From Bacteroidales bacterium (GTDB lineage Bacteria; Bacteroidota; Bacteroidia; Bacteroidales; UBA932), in contig JAIKYL010000066.1 of NCBI GenBank assembly GCA_024683255.1, positions 1 through 22,397 on the forward strand: DNA of 22,397 bases, written 5' to 3'. Below the pieces are notes generated by a model. The model saw only the letters and a list, made by a program, of their open reading frames with translations, was not told the DNA's origin and ran no database searches. The translations under genes and the position numbers were made by a program. Positions 15,487-22,397 of the stretch are shown piece after piece. Positions within the stretch are counted from its first letter, which is position 1; each line of letters opens with the position of its first letter.

Positions 15487-16803
15487 CTAGAACTCCAGCC
15501 GGCCGCCGCGGTAAAAGTCCACCAGACGGGTCTGGAAGAGATACTCGTAAGTGGCCTGGACGGCGTCCGAGCGGGTCTTCAGGAGCTGGTTCCGGGACTC
15601 GTTGAATTCCGTGACCGTGGCCTTGCCGTTCTCGTATTTGGCCTGGACCAGGGTGAATGAATCTTCAGCCGCGGCGGAAGCAATCTGCGAGGCCTCCCAT
15701 TTGGCGCGAGCGGCTTCGGCTGCGTTCCAGGCCTGCTGGATCTCTTTGTACAGGTTCTGCTTCACGCGGCGAAGGGCAATCTCCTGGTTCACCTGGTTCA
15801 GTTTGGCGGAGCGCACCTGGTTCCGGGTACTGAACTTGGTGAAGATGGGAATGTTGAGAGACACTCCCAAGTAAGAGCTGAAGTTGCTCTTTAGCTGGTC
15901 AAAGAAGGCTTTTCCGCCATAATTGGAGTAGTAATTGGTGCCGCTGCCGCCGCTGATGGAAAGGGACGGGAAGTAATTGCTCTTGGCAATAGCGATGGAA
16001 CGCTCCGTTCCCTTCAGACGCAGCTCTTCGGCCCGGATGGCGGGGCGGATACCCAGCGCCTGTGCGTAGATATCGTCCGGCGTGCCCAGGAAAACGCCTT
16101 CCATGGAAACATTGGGCCGAACGATGGAAAAGCCTTCCCAGGTGCCCAGCTCCAGCAGTTGGGCCAGGTCCAATAGGGACGCGCGCACATTATTATCGGC
16201 CTGCACCAGCGTTACACGGCTCTGGGCCAGGGAGGCCTTCTGCTGGGACACTTCGGCGGCGGAGGAGCGGCCGCTCTCGAACATGCGTTCCAGGCGCTCC
16301 ACCTGCAGGGAATCGATGGCGATCTGCTGCAGTGCAACATCGCGGATCTCATAGCTGTACAGGATCTGGACATAGGCCTGGGCCACCTGGACGCGGATAT
16401 CGTCCTTGGCCTTTTCCAGATCGGCCAGGGCAGCCTCCAGGTTCAAATCCGAAAGACGGATCTGGTTGTACGTGGCGCCACCGTCAAAGAGGTTCATGTT
16501 GGCGCCGATGCTGAAGCCCGTGGAGCTGGAGTTACCGCTCTCGTAGGTATTGTCTCCGCCCAGGCCGCGGCCGAAGCTGAAGTTTTCGCTGGCCGATGCG
16601 CTAACGCCGGGCAGCCAGCTCATGTGGGCGGTGTTCCGGTCAATTTCCCGGCTCTCCACGCTGTTGGCCTGCTGGGCCACCGTGAGGTTGTGCTCCATGG
16701 CCCAGGAAGTGCATTCCGCCAGGGTCCAGGGATGCGAAAAGTCCGGAAGGGTATCGGCCGGAGCCTGCAGGGCAAAGGCCAGTGCTAAAAGTAACGCTTT
16801 CAT
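15487..16803 (-). CDS. TolC-like outer membrane efflux protein
   Basis: A 438-residue outer-membrane channel protein. The signal peptide is residues 1-17, followed by the family start WTLAECTSWAMEHNLTVAQQ. Two outer-membrane efflux repeats are visible. The first includes FSIGANMNLFDGGATYNQIRL and the long helix LEKAKDDIRVQVAQAYVQILY; the second includes GVSLNIPIFTKFSTRNQVRSA and the helix IQQAWNAAEAARAKWEAS, with FTLVQAKYENGKATVTEFNE near the end. As a trimer it would form the exit duct of the tripartite pump encoded just upstream. It begins 2 bp after the adaptor gene and is the last gene of the operon. No convincing terminator is visible in the 52 bp after its stop. Confidence 0.95.
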   Translation of the reverse strand: MKALLLALAFALQAPADTLPDFSHPWTLAECTSWAMEHNLTVAQQANSVESREIDRNTAHMSWLPGVSASASENFSFGRGLGGDNTYESGNSSSTGFSIGANMNLFDGGATYNQIRLSDLNLEAALADLEKAKDDIRVQVAQAYVQILYSYEIRDVALQQIAIDSLQVERLERMFESGRSSAAEVSQQKASLAQSRVTLVQADNNVRASLLDLAQLLELGTWEGFSIVRPNVSMEGVFLGTPDDIYAQALGIRPAIRAEELRLKGTERSIAIAKSNYFPSLSISGGSGTNYYSNYGGKAFFDQLKSNFSSYLGVSLNIPIFTKFSTRNQVRSAKLNQVNQEIALRRVKQNLYKEIQQAWNAAEAARAKWEASQIASAAAEDSFTLVQAKYENGKATVTEFNESRNQLLKTRSDAVQATYEYLFQTRLVDFYRGGRLEF

Positions 16804-16805
16804 AA

Positions 16806-17891
16806 CTAGATGATTTGAGGACCCCGGACCTTATCTTCAAGGGAAAGGCCGCTCTTGATTTCAATGTTCACGCCGTCGGAAAGGCCGGTTTCCACCGGAC
16901 GGTTCTCGTAGGTGCCATCGGCCTTGAGCACGTAGACGAAGGTATCGTCTCCTTCAAACTGGATGGCGCTTTCCGGGATCATGAGTACGTTCTCCACTCG
17001 CTGGAGCTCAATCTCCGCATTGGCGCTGTAGCCGCTGCGGATGGTAATGTCGGAAGGAACCTTCACCGTGGCTTTGATCTCAAAGAGGTTGGTGCCGTTG
17101 GATTCAGTGGCCTTGGGGGCGATGTACTCCAGGGCGGCGTCAAAGTGCAGGTCCTGCAGGGCGCCCACGGTGATAATCACCGGCAGGCCGATGTGCAGGC
17201 GGCCCACCTCCGTCTCGTCGATGTTGCCGTCGAAGATGAGGTCGTCCATATCGGCCACGGTGGCGATGGTGGTACCGTCGTTGAAGGTGTTGGAGTTGAT
17301 GACGGTGTTACCCACCTTCACCGGAATGTCCAGGATGAGGCCGGCAACGGAGGAACGCACCAGGGTGGAACTGCCGCTCTTATTGGATGAAGAAACACCA
17401 TCGCGCACAATCTCCAGGGCTTCCTGGGAGGCGGCGTACTCTTCCTGCGCCTGCTTGAGGGCCTGGGCCACCTGCTCGAAGGATTCGGCACTCACCAACT
17501 GCTGGTCAAAGAGCTTCTTCTCTCGCTCGTAGTTGGTCTGGGCCTGCTTCAGGTTCACTTCGCTAAGACGCACGCGGCTCTGGGCCGATGAAAGCTGGCT
17601 CATCTCCGGAATCACCTTGAGCTTGGCAATAACCTCGTTTTCCTTCACCTGGTCGCCGGCCTGCTTGTACAGCTCGGCCACGATACCGCTGATCTGGGCC
17701 TTCACGTTAACCTCGTCCCGGGGCTGGATTTTGCCCGTTACAACGGTGGATTTGGCAATGGTGCCCATTTCGGGCGTGAGTTCCTGGTACTGGATATCCT
17801 TGGGACGGGACCGCTGGAACAGGTACACGAAGGTGCCGATGAAAGCGGCCGCCACCAGGATAATCATCAAAATTCTACCAAACTTTTTCAT
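16806..17891 (-). CDS. Periplasmic adaptor protein (HlyD/MacA family)
   Basis: A 361-residue membrane-fusion protein. One N-terminal membrane anchor (ILMIILVAAAFIGTFVYLF, residues 7-25) holds it in the inner membrane. A half-lipoyl segment (VTGKIQPRDEVNVKAQISGI) precedes a coiled-coil hairpin (about residues 95-165, rich in Gln, Glu and Ala). The second half-lipoyl (STLVRSSVAGLILDIPVKVG) and beta-barrel domain (FDGNIDETEVGRLHIGLPV) follow. It would bridge the MacB-like permeases and the TolC-like channel. The gene starts 106 bp after the permease stop, the only sizeable gap in this operon, and that gap holds two REP-like hairpins. Expression could therefore differ from that of the upstream genes. 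Confidence 0.95.
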   Translation of the reverse strand: MKKFGRILMIILVAAAFIGTFVYLFQRSRPKDIQYQELTPEMGTIAKSTVVTGKIQPRDEVNVKAQISGIVAELYKQAGDQVKENEVIAKLKVIPEMSQLSSAQSRVRLSEVNLKQAQTNYEREKKLFDQQLVSAESFEQVAQALKQAQEEYAASQEALEIVRDGVSSSNKSGSSTLVRSSVAGLILDIPVKVGNTVINSNTFNDGTTIATVADMDDLIFDGNIDETEVGRLHIGLPVIITVGALQDLHFDAALEYIAPKATESNGTNLFEIKATVKVPSDITIRSGYSANAEIELQRVENVLMIPESAIQFEGDDTFVYVLKADGTYENRPVETGLSDGVNIEIKSGLSLEDKVRGPQII

Positions 17892-17917
17892 ATCAAAATA
17901 TCTTTTGTTTCTATTAT

Positions 17918-17997
17918 GAGATTGCCGATCAAATCAAGTCGGCAATGACGTTTTGTGTCAGCAATAACCGTCATGCCCGGCCCCGACCGGGCATCTC
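17918..17997. repeat. Inverted pair of REP-like palindromic units (BIME-like)
   Basis: Unit 1 (17918-17950) is GAG, stem ATTGCCGA, a 10-nt loop, stem TCGGCAAT, then GACG. Unit 2 (17969-17997) is CGTC, stem ATGCCCGG, loop CCCCGA, stem CCGGGCAT, then CTC. Read in reverse complement, unit 1 has the same flanks as unit 2 (CGTCAT and ATCTC), while the stem bases differ with compensating changes. This is the structure expected of mobile REP elements in inverted pairs. The pair abuts the permease stop codon and fills the permease-adaptor gap. No transposase is visible nearby. Confidence 0.75.
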
Positions 17998-19254
17998 CTA
18001 TTCGTCTCTCATGGCATCCACGGGCTTGATCTGCATGGCCCGGGCGGCAGGCATCAATCCGGCCAGCACGCCCAGCACCGCCAGCAGGACGGCTGCCAGC
18101 ACGGCGGTCCAGAAAGGCACCTGGAAGGGGGCCTTGAGCACGCCGTCCGTGGTCATGGCCAGTTCCACTCCGGAGAGGATGAGCACGCTGAACACGATGG
18201 CCGACATGCCGGCTACCAGCGTGAGCACGATGCTTTCGGAGATGATCTGCCCCAGGATCTGGTTGGGCGTGGCGCCGATGGCGCGCCGGATACCAATCTC
18301 CGTGGTGCGTTCCTTCACGCTCACCATCATGATGTTGGACACGCCGATCACTCCGGCCAGCAGCGTTCCTAGGCCGATGAGCCAGATAAGGAAATTGATG
18401 CCGTTGAACAGGTTGTCTACGATGCCGAAGATGAGCTGGGTGTTCAGCAGGAACAGGGCCTGCTCGTCGGTGGGGTCTACATAATGCTTTCTGGCAATCA
18501 CTTCCCGCACACGGGGCGTGAGGTCGCTCATCGTAATGCCGGGCTTGGCCGTGAAGCAAAGCAGGTGCACGGTGTTGCCCAGGTTGTAGGCCCGGCGGGC
18601 TTGGTTGATGGGGAGGGTAACCGCATCGGATGCACTTCCGTTGATGCTGATTCCGCCGGAATCCCTCCAGTCCACGCCAATCACCGTATAATAACTCCCG
18701 TCCACGCTCACCCTTTGGCCCAGCGGGCTTCCGCCTTCGGGGAAGAGTTCTTCATAGACCCGTTTGCCGATGACGCATACCTTCCGCTCCTGCAGATTGT
18801 CGGCGTCGTTCAGCCATCGGCCGTATTTCATCTCGGGCGTTTCTATATTGGCATAATCGGCCCGGGCGCCTTTCACTACGGCGCGGGAGGAAGTATGTTC
18901 GTCGCGGGTTACGCTTTTACCCCAGAGACTTACGGAAGGGGTAACAGTCTCCAATTCCGGAACCATGTTCTTGAGGCGGTCCACATCTCCGTAGTCCAGA
19001 TTCCAGGTCCGACCCTTTTCAAATCCTTTGTAGGGCTTGGTGGTCCTGTCGGTTGCTATGATGCAGGTGTTCTGGGCAAAGCCCTCGAAGTTCTGGACCA
19101 GGAGTTCCTTGAAGCCCTGGCCGCCGCCGGTTAGGAGCATGAGCATGAATACGCCCCAGAACACACCGAAACCGGTGAGGAGGCTGCGGGATTTGTTCCT
19201 GAGGATGCTGTCCAGGATTTCCCGGAAGGTATCTGTATCAAACCACTTTTTCAT
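17998..19254 (-). CDS. MacB-like ABC transporter permease (second)
   Basis: A 418-residue permease of the MacB/FtsX superfamily. TM1 (SLLTGFGVFWGVFMLMLLTG, about residues 24-43) is followed by a large periplasmic domain (about 45-275). Three C-terminal membrane segments lie at about 285-310, 335-360 and 375-400. The coupling-helix block GVIGVSNIMMVSVKERTTEIG followed by RRAIGATPNQIL is the conserved FtsX-domain motif. It carries no ATPase domain and must share the ATPase encoded at the head of the operon. Its ATG overlaps the stop of the first permease by 1 bp (TGATG). With that permease it probably forms a heterodimer in the inner membrane. Confidence 0.93.
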   Translation of the reverse strand: MKKWFDTDTFREILDSILRNKSRSLLTGFGVFWGVFMLMLLTGGGQGFKELLVQNFEGFAQNTCIIATDRTTKPYKGFEKGRTWNLDYGDVDRLKNMVPELETVTPSVSLWGKSVTRDEHTSSRAVVKGARADYANIETPEMKYGRWLNDADNLQERKVCVIGKRVYEELFPEGGSPLGQRVSVDGSYYTVIGVDWRDSGGISINGSASDAVTLPINQARRAYNLGNTVHLLCFTAKPGITMSDLTPRVREVIARKHYVDPTDEQALFLLNTQLIFGIVDNLFNGINFLIWLIGLGTLLAGVIGVSNIMMVSVKERTTEIGIRRAIGATPNQILGQIISESIVLTLVAGMSAIVFSVLILSGVELAMTTDGVLKAPFQVPFWTAVLAAVLLAVLGVLAGLMPAARAMQIKPVDAMRDE

Positions 19255-20516
19255 CAGTCGGCCCTCAATGCTTCAATGGGTTTAACACGCGCCGCTTTCC
19301 AGGCGGGGATGGCCCCGGCGATGGTTCCGGCGATAATAAGCAGCAGGGTGGCTTCCAGGGCCACGTCCAGGCCAACGGTGGGGTCCACCAGCATCTGGAT
19401 CTTCTCTCCGCCTATATCTATCGAGCGCTGGGCTACGGTCTTGTCCATAATCTGGCACGCCACCATCCCCAGGAACATCCCTATATAACCGAAGGCGGCG
19501 GTGATGGTAATGCTTTCGGCAATGATGAGTTTGAGGATTTCGCCGGGCTTGGCGCCGATAGCCTTTCGGATGCCGAACTCGTGGGTGCGTTCCTTCACGG
19601 TGATGAGCATGATGTTGGATACGCCCACTATGCCGCTGATGAGGGTGAGGATACCCAGGATCCAGAGGGCTATGTTGATCATCCGGGAAGCCTTGTTCAT
19701 CTCCAGGTTGTCGGTATAGCCGTTGTTGATCCAGATGCCACGGCGGTCGTCCGGGGCAATGTCGTGCCGGAGCCGGATGGCGGTGCCGTACAGTTTCTCG
19801 AAGGCTTCGTGTTCCTCCAGGGTTTCCGGTCCGGTGACGGAGAAGGAGATGCTCTCCACCTTGTCCGTGTTGTCGTAGATACCTTTATACGTAGAGAAAG
19901 GGATGGGGCACAGGCGCGACATTTCCGATTCGTCGGTGTGATAGATGCCGACAACCCGGTAGGAGATGGCGCCGGCGGCAATCCATCGGCCCAGGATGGC
20001 GTCCGGGTCTTTGGGGGACAGTTCCCTGGCTTGATAGAGGCTGATGACAATGACTTTGCGGCGTTCGTCCACATCGTCCGGATTCAGGAAGCGGCCGGTG
20101 TACATCCGCATCTTTTCGGCCTCCTTGTAGTCCGGCATCACCCCGCGGAGGGCGCCGGACACGCTGAGTCCGTTCAAGGATAGGGAGACGCTGGTGACGC
20201 CGGTTCCGCGATAGACGTCGTGGATAATCCCTTTCCACTGCTCTGATTCGGTGAAAAGGACATCGCTCTCGTCCAGCTGGATGTCCCGCCCTTCCTTGTA
20301 TCCGGCATAGGGCTTGGAGGTACGCCAGCCCTCTACGGTGATATTCTGTGAGATATAGTCCTCGATATTGCCCATGAAGGAGTTCATGAGGCCGTTGCCG
20401 GCTCCCAGCAGGGCAATGAGCAGGAAGATACCCCAGCTCACCGCGAAGCCCGTTAGGGCCGTGCGGAGCTTGTTGTTGCGCAGGGTGCTGCTTATTTCGT
20501 GGAATAATTCTCGCAT
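19254..20516 (-). CDS. MacB-like ABC transporter permease (first)
   Basis: A 420-residue permease similar in build to its neighbour but clearly different in sequence. TM1 (LTGFAVSWGIFLLIALLGAG) is followed by a periplasmic core domain of about 230 residues, then three C-terminal membrane segments. The conserved block GVSNIMLITVKERTHEFG followed by RKAIGAKPGEILKLI marks the FtsX/MacB permease family. Family members work by mechanotransmission, driving periplasmic substrates or lipoproteins out through a TolC-type duct. The ATG overlaps the ATPase stop by 1 bp (TAATG) and the stop overlaps the next permease start by 1 bp, so all three subunits are translationally coupled. Confidence 0.93.
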   Translation of the reverse strand: MRELFHEISSTLRNNKLRTALTGFAVSWGIFLLIALLGAGNGLMNSFMGNIEDYISQNITVEGWRTSKPYAGYKEGRDIQLDESDVLFTESEQWKGIIHDVYRGTGVTSVSLSLNGLSVSGALRGVMPDYKEAEKMRMYTGRFLNPDDVDERRKVIVISLYQARELSPKDPDAILGRWIAAGAISYRVVGIYHTDESEMSRLCPIPFSTYKGIYDNTDKVESISFSVTGPETLEEHEAFEKLYGTAIRLRHDIAPDDRRGIWINNGYTDNLEMNKASRMINIALWILGILTLISGIVGVSNIMLITVKERTHEFGIRKAIGAKPGEILKLIIAESITITAAFGYIGMFLGMVACQIMDKTVAQRSIDIGGEKIQMLVDPTVGLDVALEATLLLIIAGTIAGAIPAWKAARVKPIEALRAD

Positions 20517-21229
20517 TACTTGATGATGCTGCCGCCCCAGGCGGAGTGGGACCGGTTCTCTTCTATCTCGCCGATGATGCCGTCCTTGATGTGGATGATC
20601 TTGTCCGTCTCGTTGGCCACGCCGCCCTCGTGGGTAACCACTATGATGGTGAGGCCTTCTTCCTGGTTCAGCTGCTTGAGGAGCTGCATCACTTCCACGC
20701 TGGTCTTGGAATCCAGGGCGCCGGTGGGCTCATCGGCCAGGATGATCTGCGGCTTGGTGATGAGGGCGCGGGCGATGGCCACACGCTGCTTCTGACCACC
20801 GGACATCTCGTTGGGGAAGTGTCCGGCCCACTGGGTAAGGCCCAGCTTCTCCAGATACTCCATGGCCATCTCGTGCCGCTTTTTCCGGCCTATGCCCTGA
20901 TAGTAAAGCGGCAGTTCCACGTTCTCCACGGCCGTCTTGAAGTTAATCAGGTTGAAGCTTTGGAACACAAAGCCGATCATCCGGTTGCGGTAGTCGGCGC
21001 TCTGGCGTTCCGAAAGGTCCTTGATGAGGGTTCCGCCCAGGTGGTAGGTTCCTTCGTCGTAATTGTCCAGGATGCCCAGGATATTGAGGAGCGTGGACTT
21101 TCCGGATCCGGATGCACCCATGATTGAGACGAATTCGCCCTTTTCTATATTAAGGTCAATGCCTTTGAGCACGTGCAGGGGCTGCCCGTTGTCATAGGTC
21201 TTGTGAATTCCGTTAAGCTCGATAAGCAT
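20516..21229 (-). CDS. ABC transporter ATP-binding protein (MacB/LolD family)
   Basis: A 237-residue ATPase with every expected motif: Walker A GASGSGKST (38-46), Q-loop VFQSFNL (Q90), signature MSGGQ (142-146), Walker B ILADEPTGALD (163-173) and H-loop His200. The DEPTGALD sequence and short length place it in the MacB/LolD/FtsE group, which energises separate FtsX-type permeases. It heads an ATPase, permease, permease, adaptor, channel operon. By family knowledge such pumps export peptides, antibiotics or envelope molecules; the cargo here is unknown. A good promoter lies about 31 bp upstream. Confidence 0.96.
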   Translation of the reverse strand: MLIELNGIHKTYDNGQPLHVLKGIDLNIEKGEFVSIMGASGSGKSTLLNILGILDNYDEGTYHLGGTLIKDLSERQSADYRNRMIGFVFQSFNLINFKTAVENVELPLYYQGIGRKKRHEMAMEYLEKLGLTQWAGHFPNEMSGGQKQRVAIARALITKPQIILADEPTGALDSKTSVEVMQLLKQLNQEEGLTIIVVTHEGGVANETDKIIHIKDGIIGEIEENRSHSAWGGSIIK

Positions 21230-21260
21230 CTTGTCGCTGTATTAGTATGCTATTACACTG

Positions 21261-21291
21261 CAAATATAAGGCGCTTTTTTTATTCTGCAAA
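21261..21291 (-). promoter_or_regulatory. Sigma-ABfr promoter of the efflux operon
   Basis: On the minus strand a -33 TTTG (21291-21288) and a -7 TATATTTG (21268-21261) are separated by 19 bp, an excellent match to the Bacteroidetes consensus. The -7 box ends 31 bp before the ATPase ATG. Confidence 0.78.
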
Positions 21292-21322
21292 ATTTTTTCG
21301 ATAAAAAGGCCGATTTTTTCGA
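21292..21322. repeat. 10-bp direct repeat upstream of the efflux promoter
   Basis: ATTTTTTCGA occurs at 21292-21301 and again at 21313-21322, a period of 21 bp or two helical turns. The first copy abuts the -33 box of the efflux promoter. In-phase direct repeats at this position are typical activator or response-regulator sites; the binding protein is unknown. Confidence 0.5.
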
Positions 21323-21429
21323 CGAGTAATCCGGTGCCGGTCTTCTCTTCTTTGCAAAAAACCTGCCCTTTTGGAAAAAAATCACTATTTTAGCGGTCCG
21401 TAACTGAAAAGAATACAATAACAGATATT

Positions 21430-22397
21430 ATGGCAGATCAGATTAAGAAAACCCTTCGCGACTCGGCGGCCATGCGCTGGACAGCCCTGCTGCTGCTGGC
21501 CCTCGCGATGTTTTGCAGCTACATTTTCATGGACATCCTGTCCCCCATCAAGGACCTGATGCAGGAAACCCGTGGATGGGACTCCACCGCCTTCGGAACC
21601 ATGCAGGGCAGCGAGGTGTTCCTGAATGTATTTGTGTTCTTCCTCATCTTCGCGGGTATCATCCTGGATAAGATGGGCGTCCGCTTCACCGCCGTGCTAA
21701 GCGCCGGGGTGATGCTGGTGGGCGCTATCATCAAGTGGTTCGCCGTGAGCGAATCCTTCATGGGCAGTGGCCTGGAGACCTGGTTCACGAACAACCTCAA
21801 TTATATTCCGCTCTTCGATGAGCTGGGCGTGTCGCCTTTCTACCGGGGCATGCCGGCATCGGCCAAACTGGCGGCCTGCGGCTTCATGATCTTCGGCTGC
21901 GGCTGCGAGATGGCCGGCATTACGGTGAGCCGCGGTATAGTGAAGTGGTTCAAGGGACGTGAGATGGCCCTGGCCATGGGTTCGGAGATGGCCCTGGCCC
22001 GCCTGGGCGTTGCCACCTGCATGATTTTCTCCCCCTTCTTCGCCAAGCTGGGCGGCAGCGTGGACGTTTCCCGCTCCGTGGCCTTCGGCGTGGTGCTCCT
22101 TTGCATCGCCCTCATCATGACCATCGTCTACTTCTTCATGGACAAGAAGCTGGACAGCCAGACCGGAGAGGCCGAAGAGAAAGACGACCCGTTCAAGGTG
22201 AGCGATATCGGCAAGATCCTCTCGGACGGCGGATTCTGGATCGTGGCCCTGCTGTGCGTGCTTTATTACAGCGCCATCTTCCCCTTCCAGAAGTATGCGG
22301 TGAATATGCTCCAGTGCAACCTTACGCTGGTGGAACCCGCAGCCGATTCCTTCTGGGCCGGTTCCAGCGTAACTATAGTCCAGTACGTCATCATGCT
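21430..22397 (+). CDS. MFS transporter (MFSD1-like), N-terminal 322 residues, runs off window
   Basis: The frame opens at the ATG at 21430 (MADQIKKTLRDSAAMRWTAL) and stays open to the window end. TM1 is ALLLLALAMFCSYIFMDILS, followed by a typical MFS loop and TM2 (VFLNVFVFFLIFAGIILDKMG, where GIILDKMGVR resembles MFS motif A). TM3 is AVLSAGVMLVGAIIKWFA. GFMIFGCGCEMAGITVSRGIVKWFKGREMALAMG matches the MFS helix 4-5 region, and at least one further TM follows before the window ends. The DILSPIKDLM and KGREMALAMG pattern is like lysosomal MFSD1-related carriers and their Bacteroidetes homologues. The eukaryotic relative moves dipeptides; the substrate here is unknown. About 35 residues after TM3 form an unusually long periplasmic loop. 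It is transcribed away from the efflux operon. Confidence 0.88.
   Translation, partial: MADQIKKTLRDSAAMRWTALLLLALAMFCSYIFMDILSPIKDLMQETRGWDSTAFGTMQGSEVFLNVFVFFLIFAGIILDKMGVRFTAVLSAGVMLVGAIIKWFAVSESFMGSGLETWFTNNLNYIPLFDELGVSPFYRGMPASAKLAACGFMIFGCGCEMAGITVSRGIVKWFKGREMALAMGSEMALARLGVATCMIFSPFFAKLGGSVDVSRSVAFGVVLLCIALIMTIVYFFMDKKLDSQTGEAEEKDDPFKVSDIGKILSDGGFWIVALLCVLYYSAIFPFQKYAVNMLQCNLTLVEPAADSFWAGSSVTIVQYVIM

Larger units (their letters stand above)
21230..21429. promoter_or_regulatory. 200-bp divergent regulatory gap (efflux operon / MFS carrier)
   Basis: This is the longest non-coding stretch in the window. It is much richer in A and T than the genes on either side. Apart from the minus-strand promoter and the direct repeat it holds one non-coding copy of the ATCGGCC heptamer (21309-21315). 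A weak -7-like TATTTTAG at 21386-21393, one mismatch from TAnnTTTG and 36 bp before the MFS start, may serve the plus-strand gene. I see no hairpin strong enough to call a terminator and no riboswitch. Confidence 0.45.

Noticed and set aside
17888..18559. A 223-codon minus-strand frame over the REP pair and the end of the permease gene
   Set aside because: It is out of frame with the permease, Arg/His-rich and low in motifs; a shadow frame running through the palindromes.
1..22397. CRISPR arrays, tRNAs, rRNAs, insertion sequences, prophage or att sites
   Set aside because: No regularly spaced repeats, tRNA-like cloverleaf, transposase or integrase motif was seen on either strand.

Overview
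The window looks like a chromosomal segment of a GC-rich member of the Bacteroidetes, most likely a gut-type Bacteroidales. Three things point there. The gene families are typical: two GH92 alpha-mannosidases with a LacI regulator, a Bacteroidetes-type RecO and RNase R, and an MFSD1-like MFS carrier. Several promoters match the Bacteroidetes sigma-ABfr consensus (-33 TTTG, -7 TAnnTTTG). Start codons lack strong Shine-Dalgarno sequences. I see no rRNA, tRNA, CRISPR array, integrase or insertion sequence.

Layout. From 1 to 7237 everything is on the minus strand and tightly packed. Transcription runs from RNase R (rnr) into a lipoprotein that looks like a stripped-down GH2 beta-galactosidase, then a LacI-family regulator, a complete GH92 and a second GH92 cut by the window edge. 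Start and stop codons overlap by 4 bp at two junctions, so the carbohydrate module appears to be appended to an RNA-decay gene. From 7341 to 8610 (minus) lies rdgB-recO (nucleotide-pool cleaning and recombinational repair). Divergent from it, 8744-11662 (plus) carries an S41 C-terminal-processing-type protease and a U32 family protein of the TrhP/RlhA kind. From 11664 to 15434 (minus) are a polyprenyl synthase, a YfcC-type carrier and a type-B carboxylesterase lipoprotein with its own promoter. From 15487 to 21229 (minus) is a complete five-gene MacAB-TolC-type efflux operon: ATPase, two different permeases, adaptor and outer-membrane channel. A 200-bp regulatory gap then separates it from a plus-strand MFS carrier that runs off the right end.

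The most unusual signals are not genes. (1) The heptamer ATCGGCC/GGCCGAT occurs about 52 times by hand count, roughly one per 430 bp and more than ten times chance expectation. It appears in different reading frames and sometimes uses uncommon codons, which resembles a highly iterated oligomer such as cyanobacterial HIP1 or a DNA uptake sequence. (2) The gap between the efflux permease and adaptor genes holds an inverted pair of REP-like palindromes with the same flanks but different, compensating stems. (3) The GH2-like lipoprotein keeps the beta-sandwich domains but has lost nearly all of the catalytic barrel. Several promoters are also overlapped by perfect or near-perfect dyads, or flanked by a direct repeat, that could be operators.
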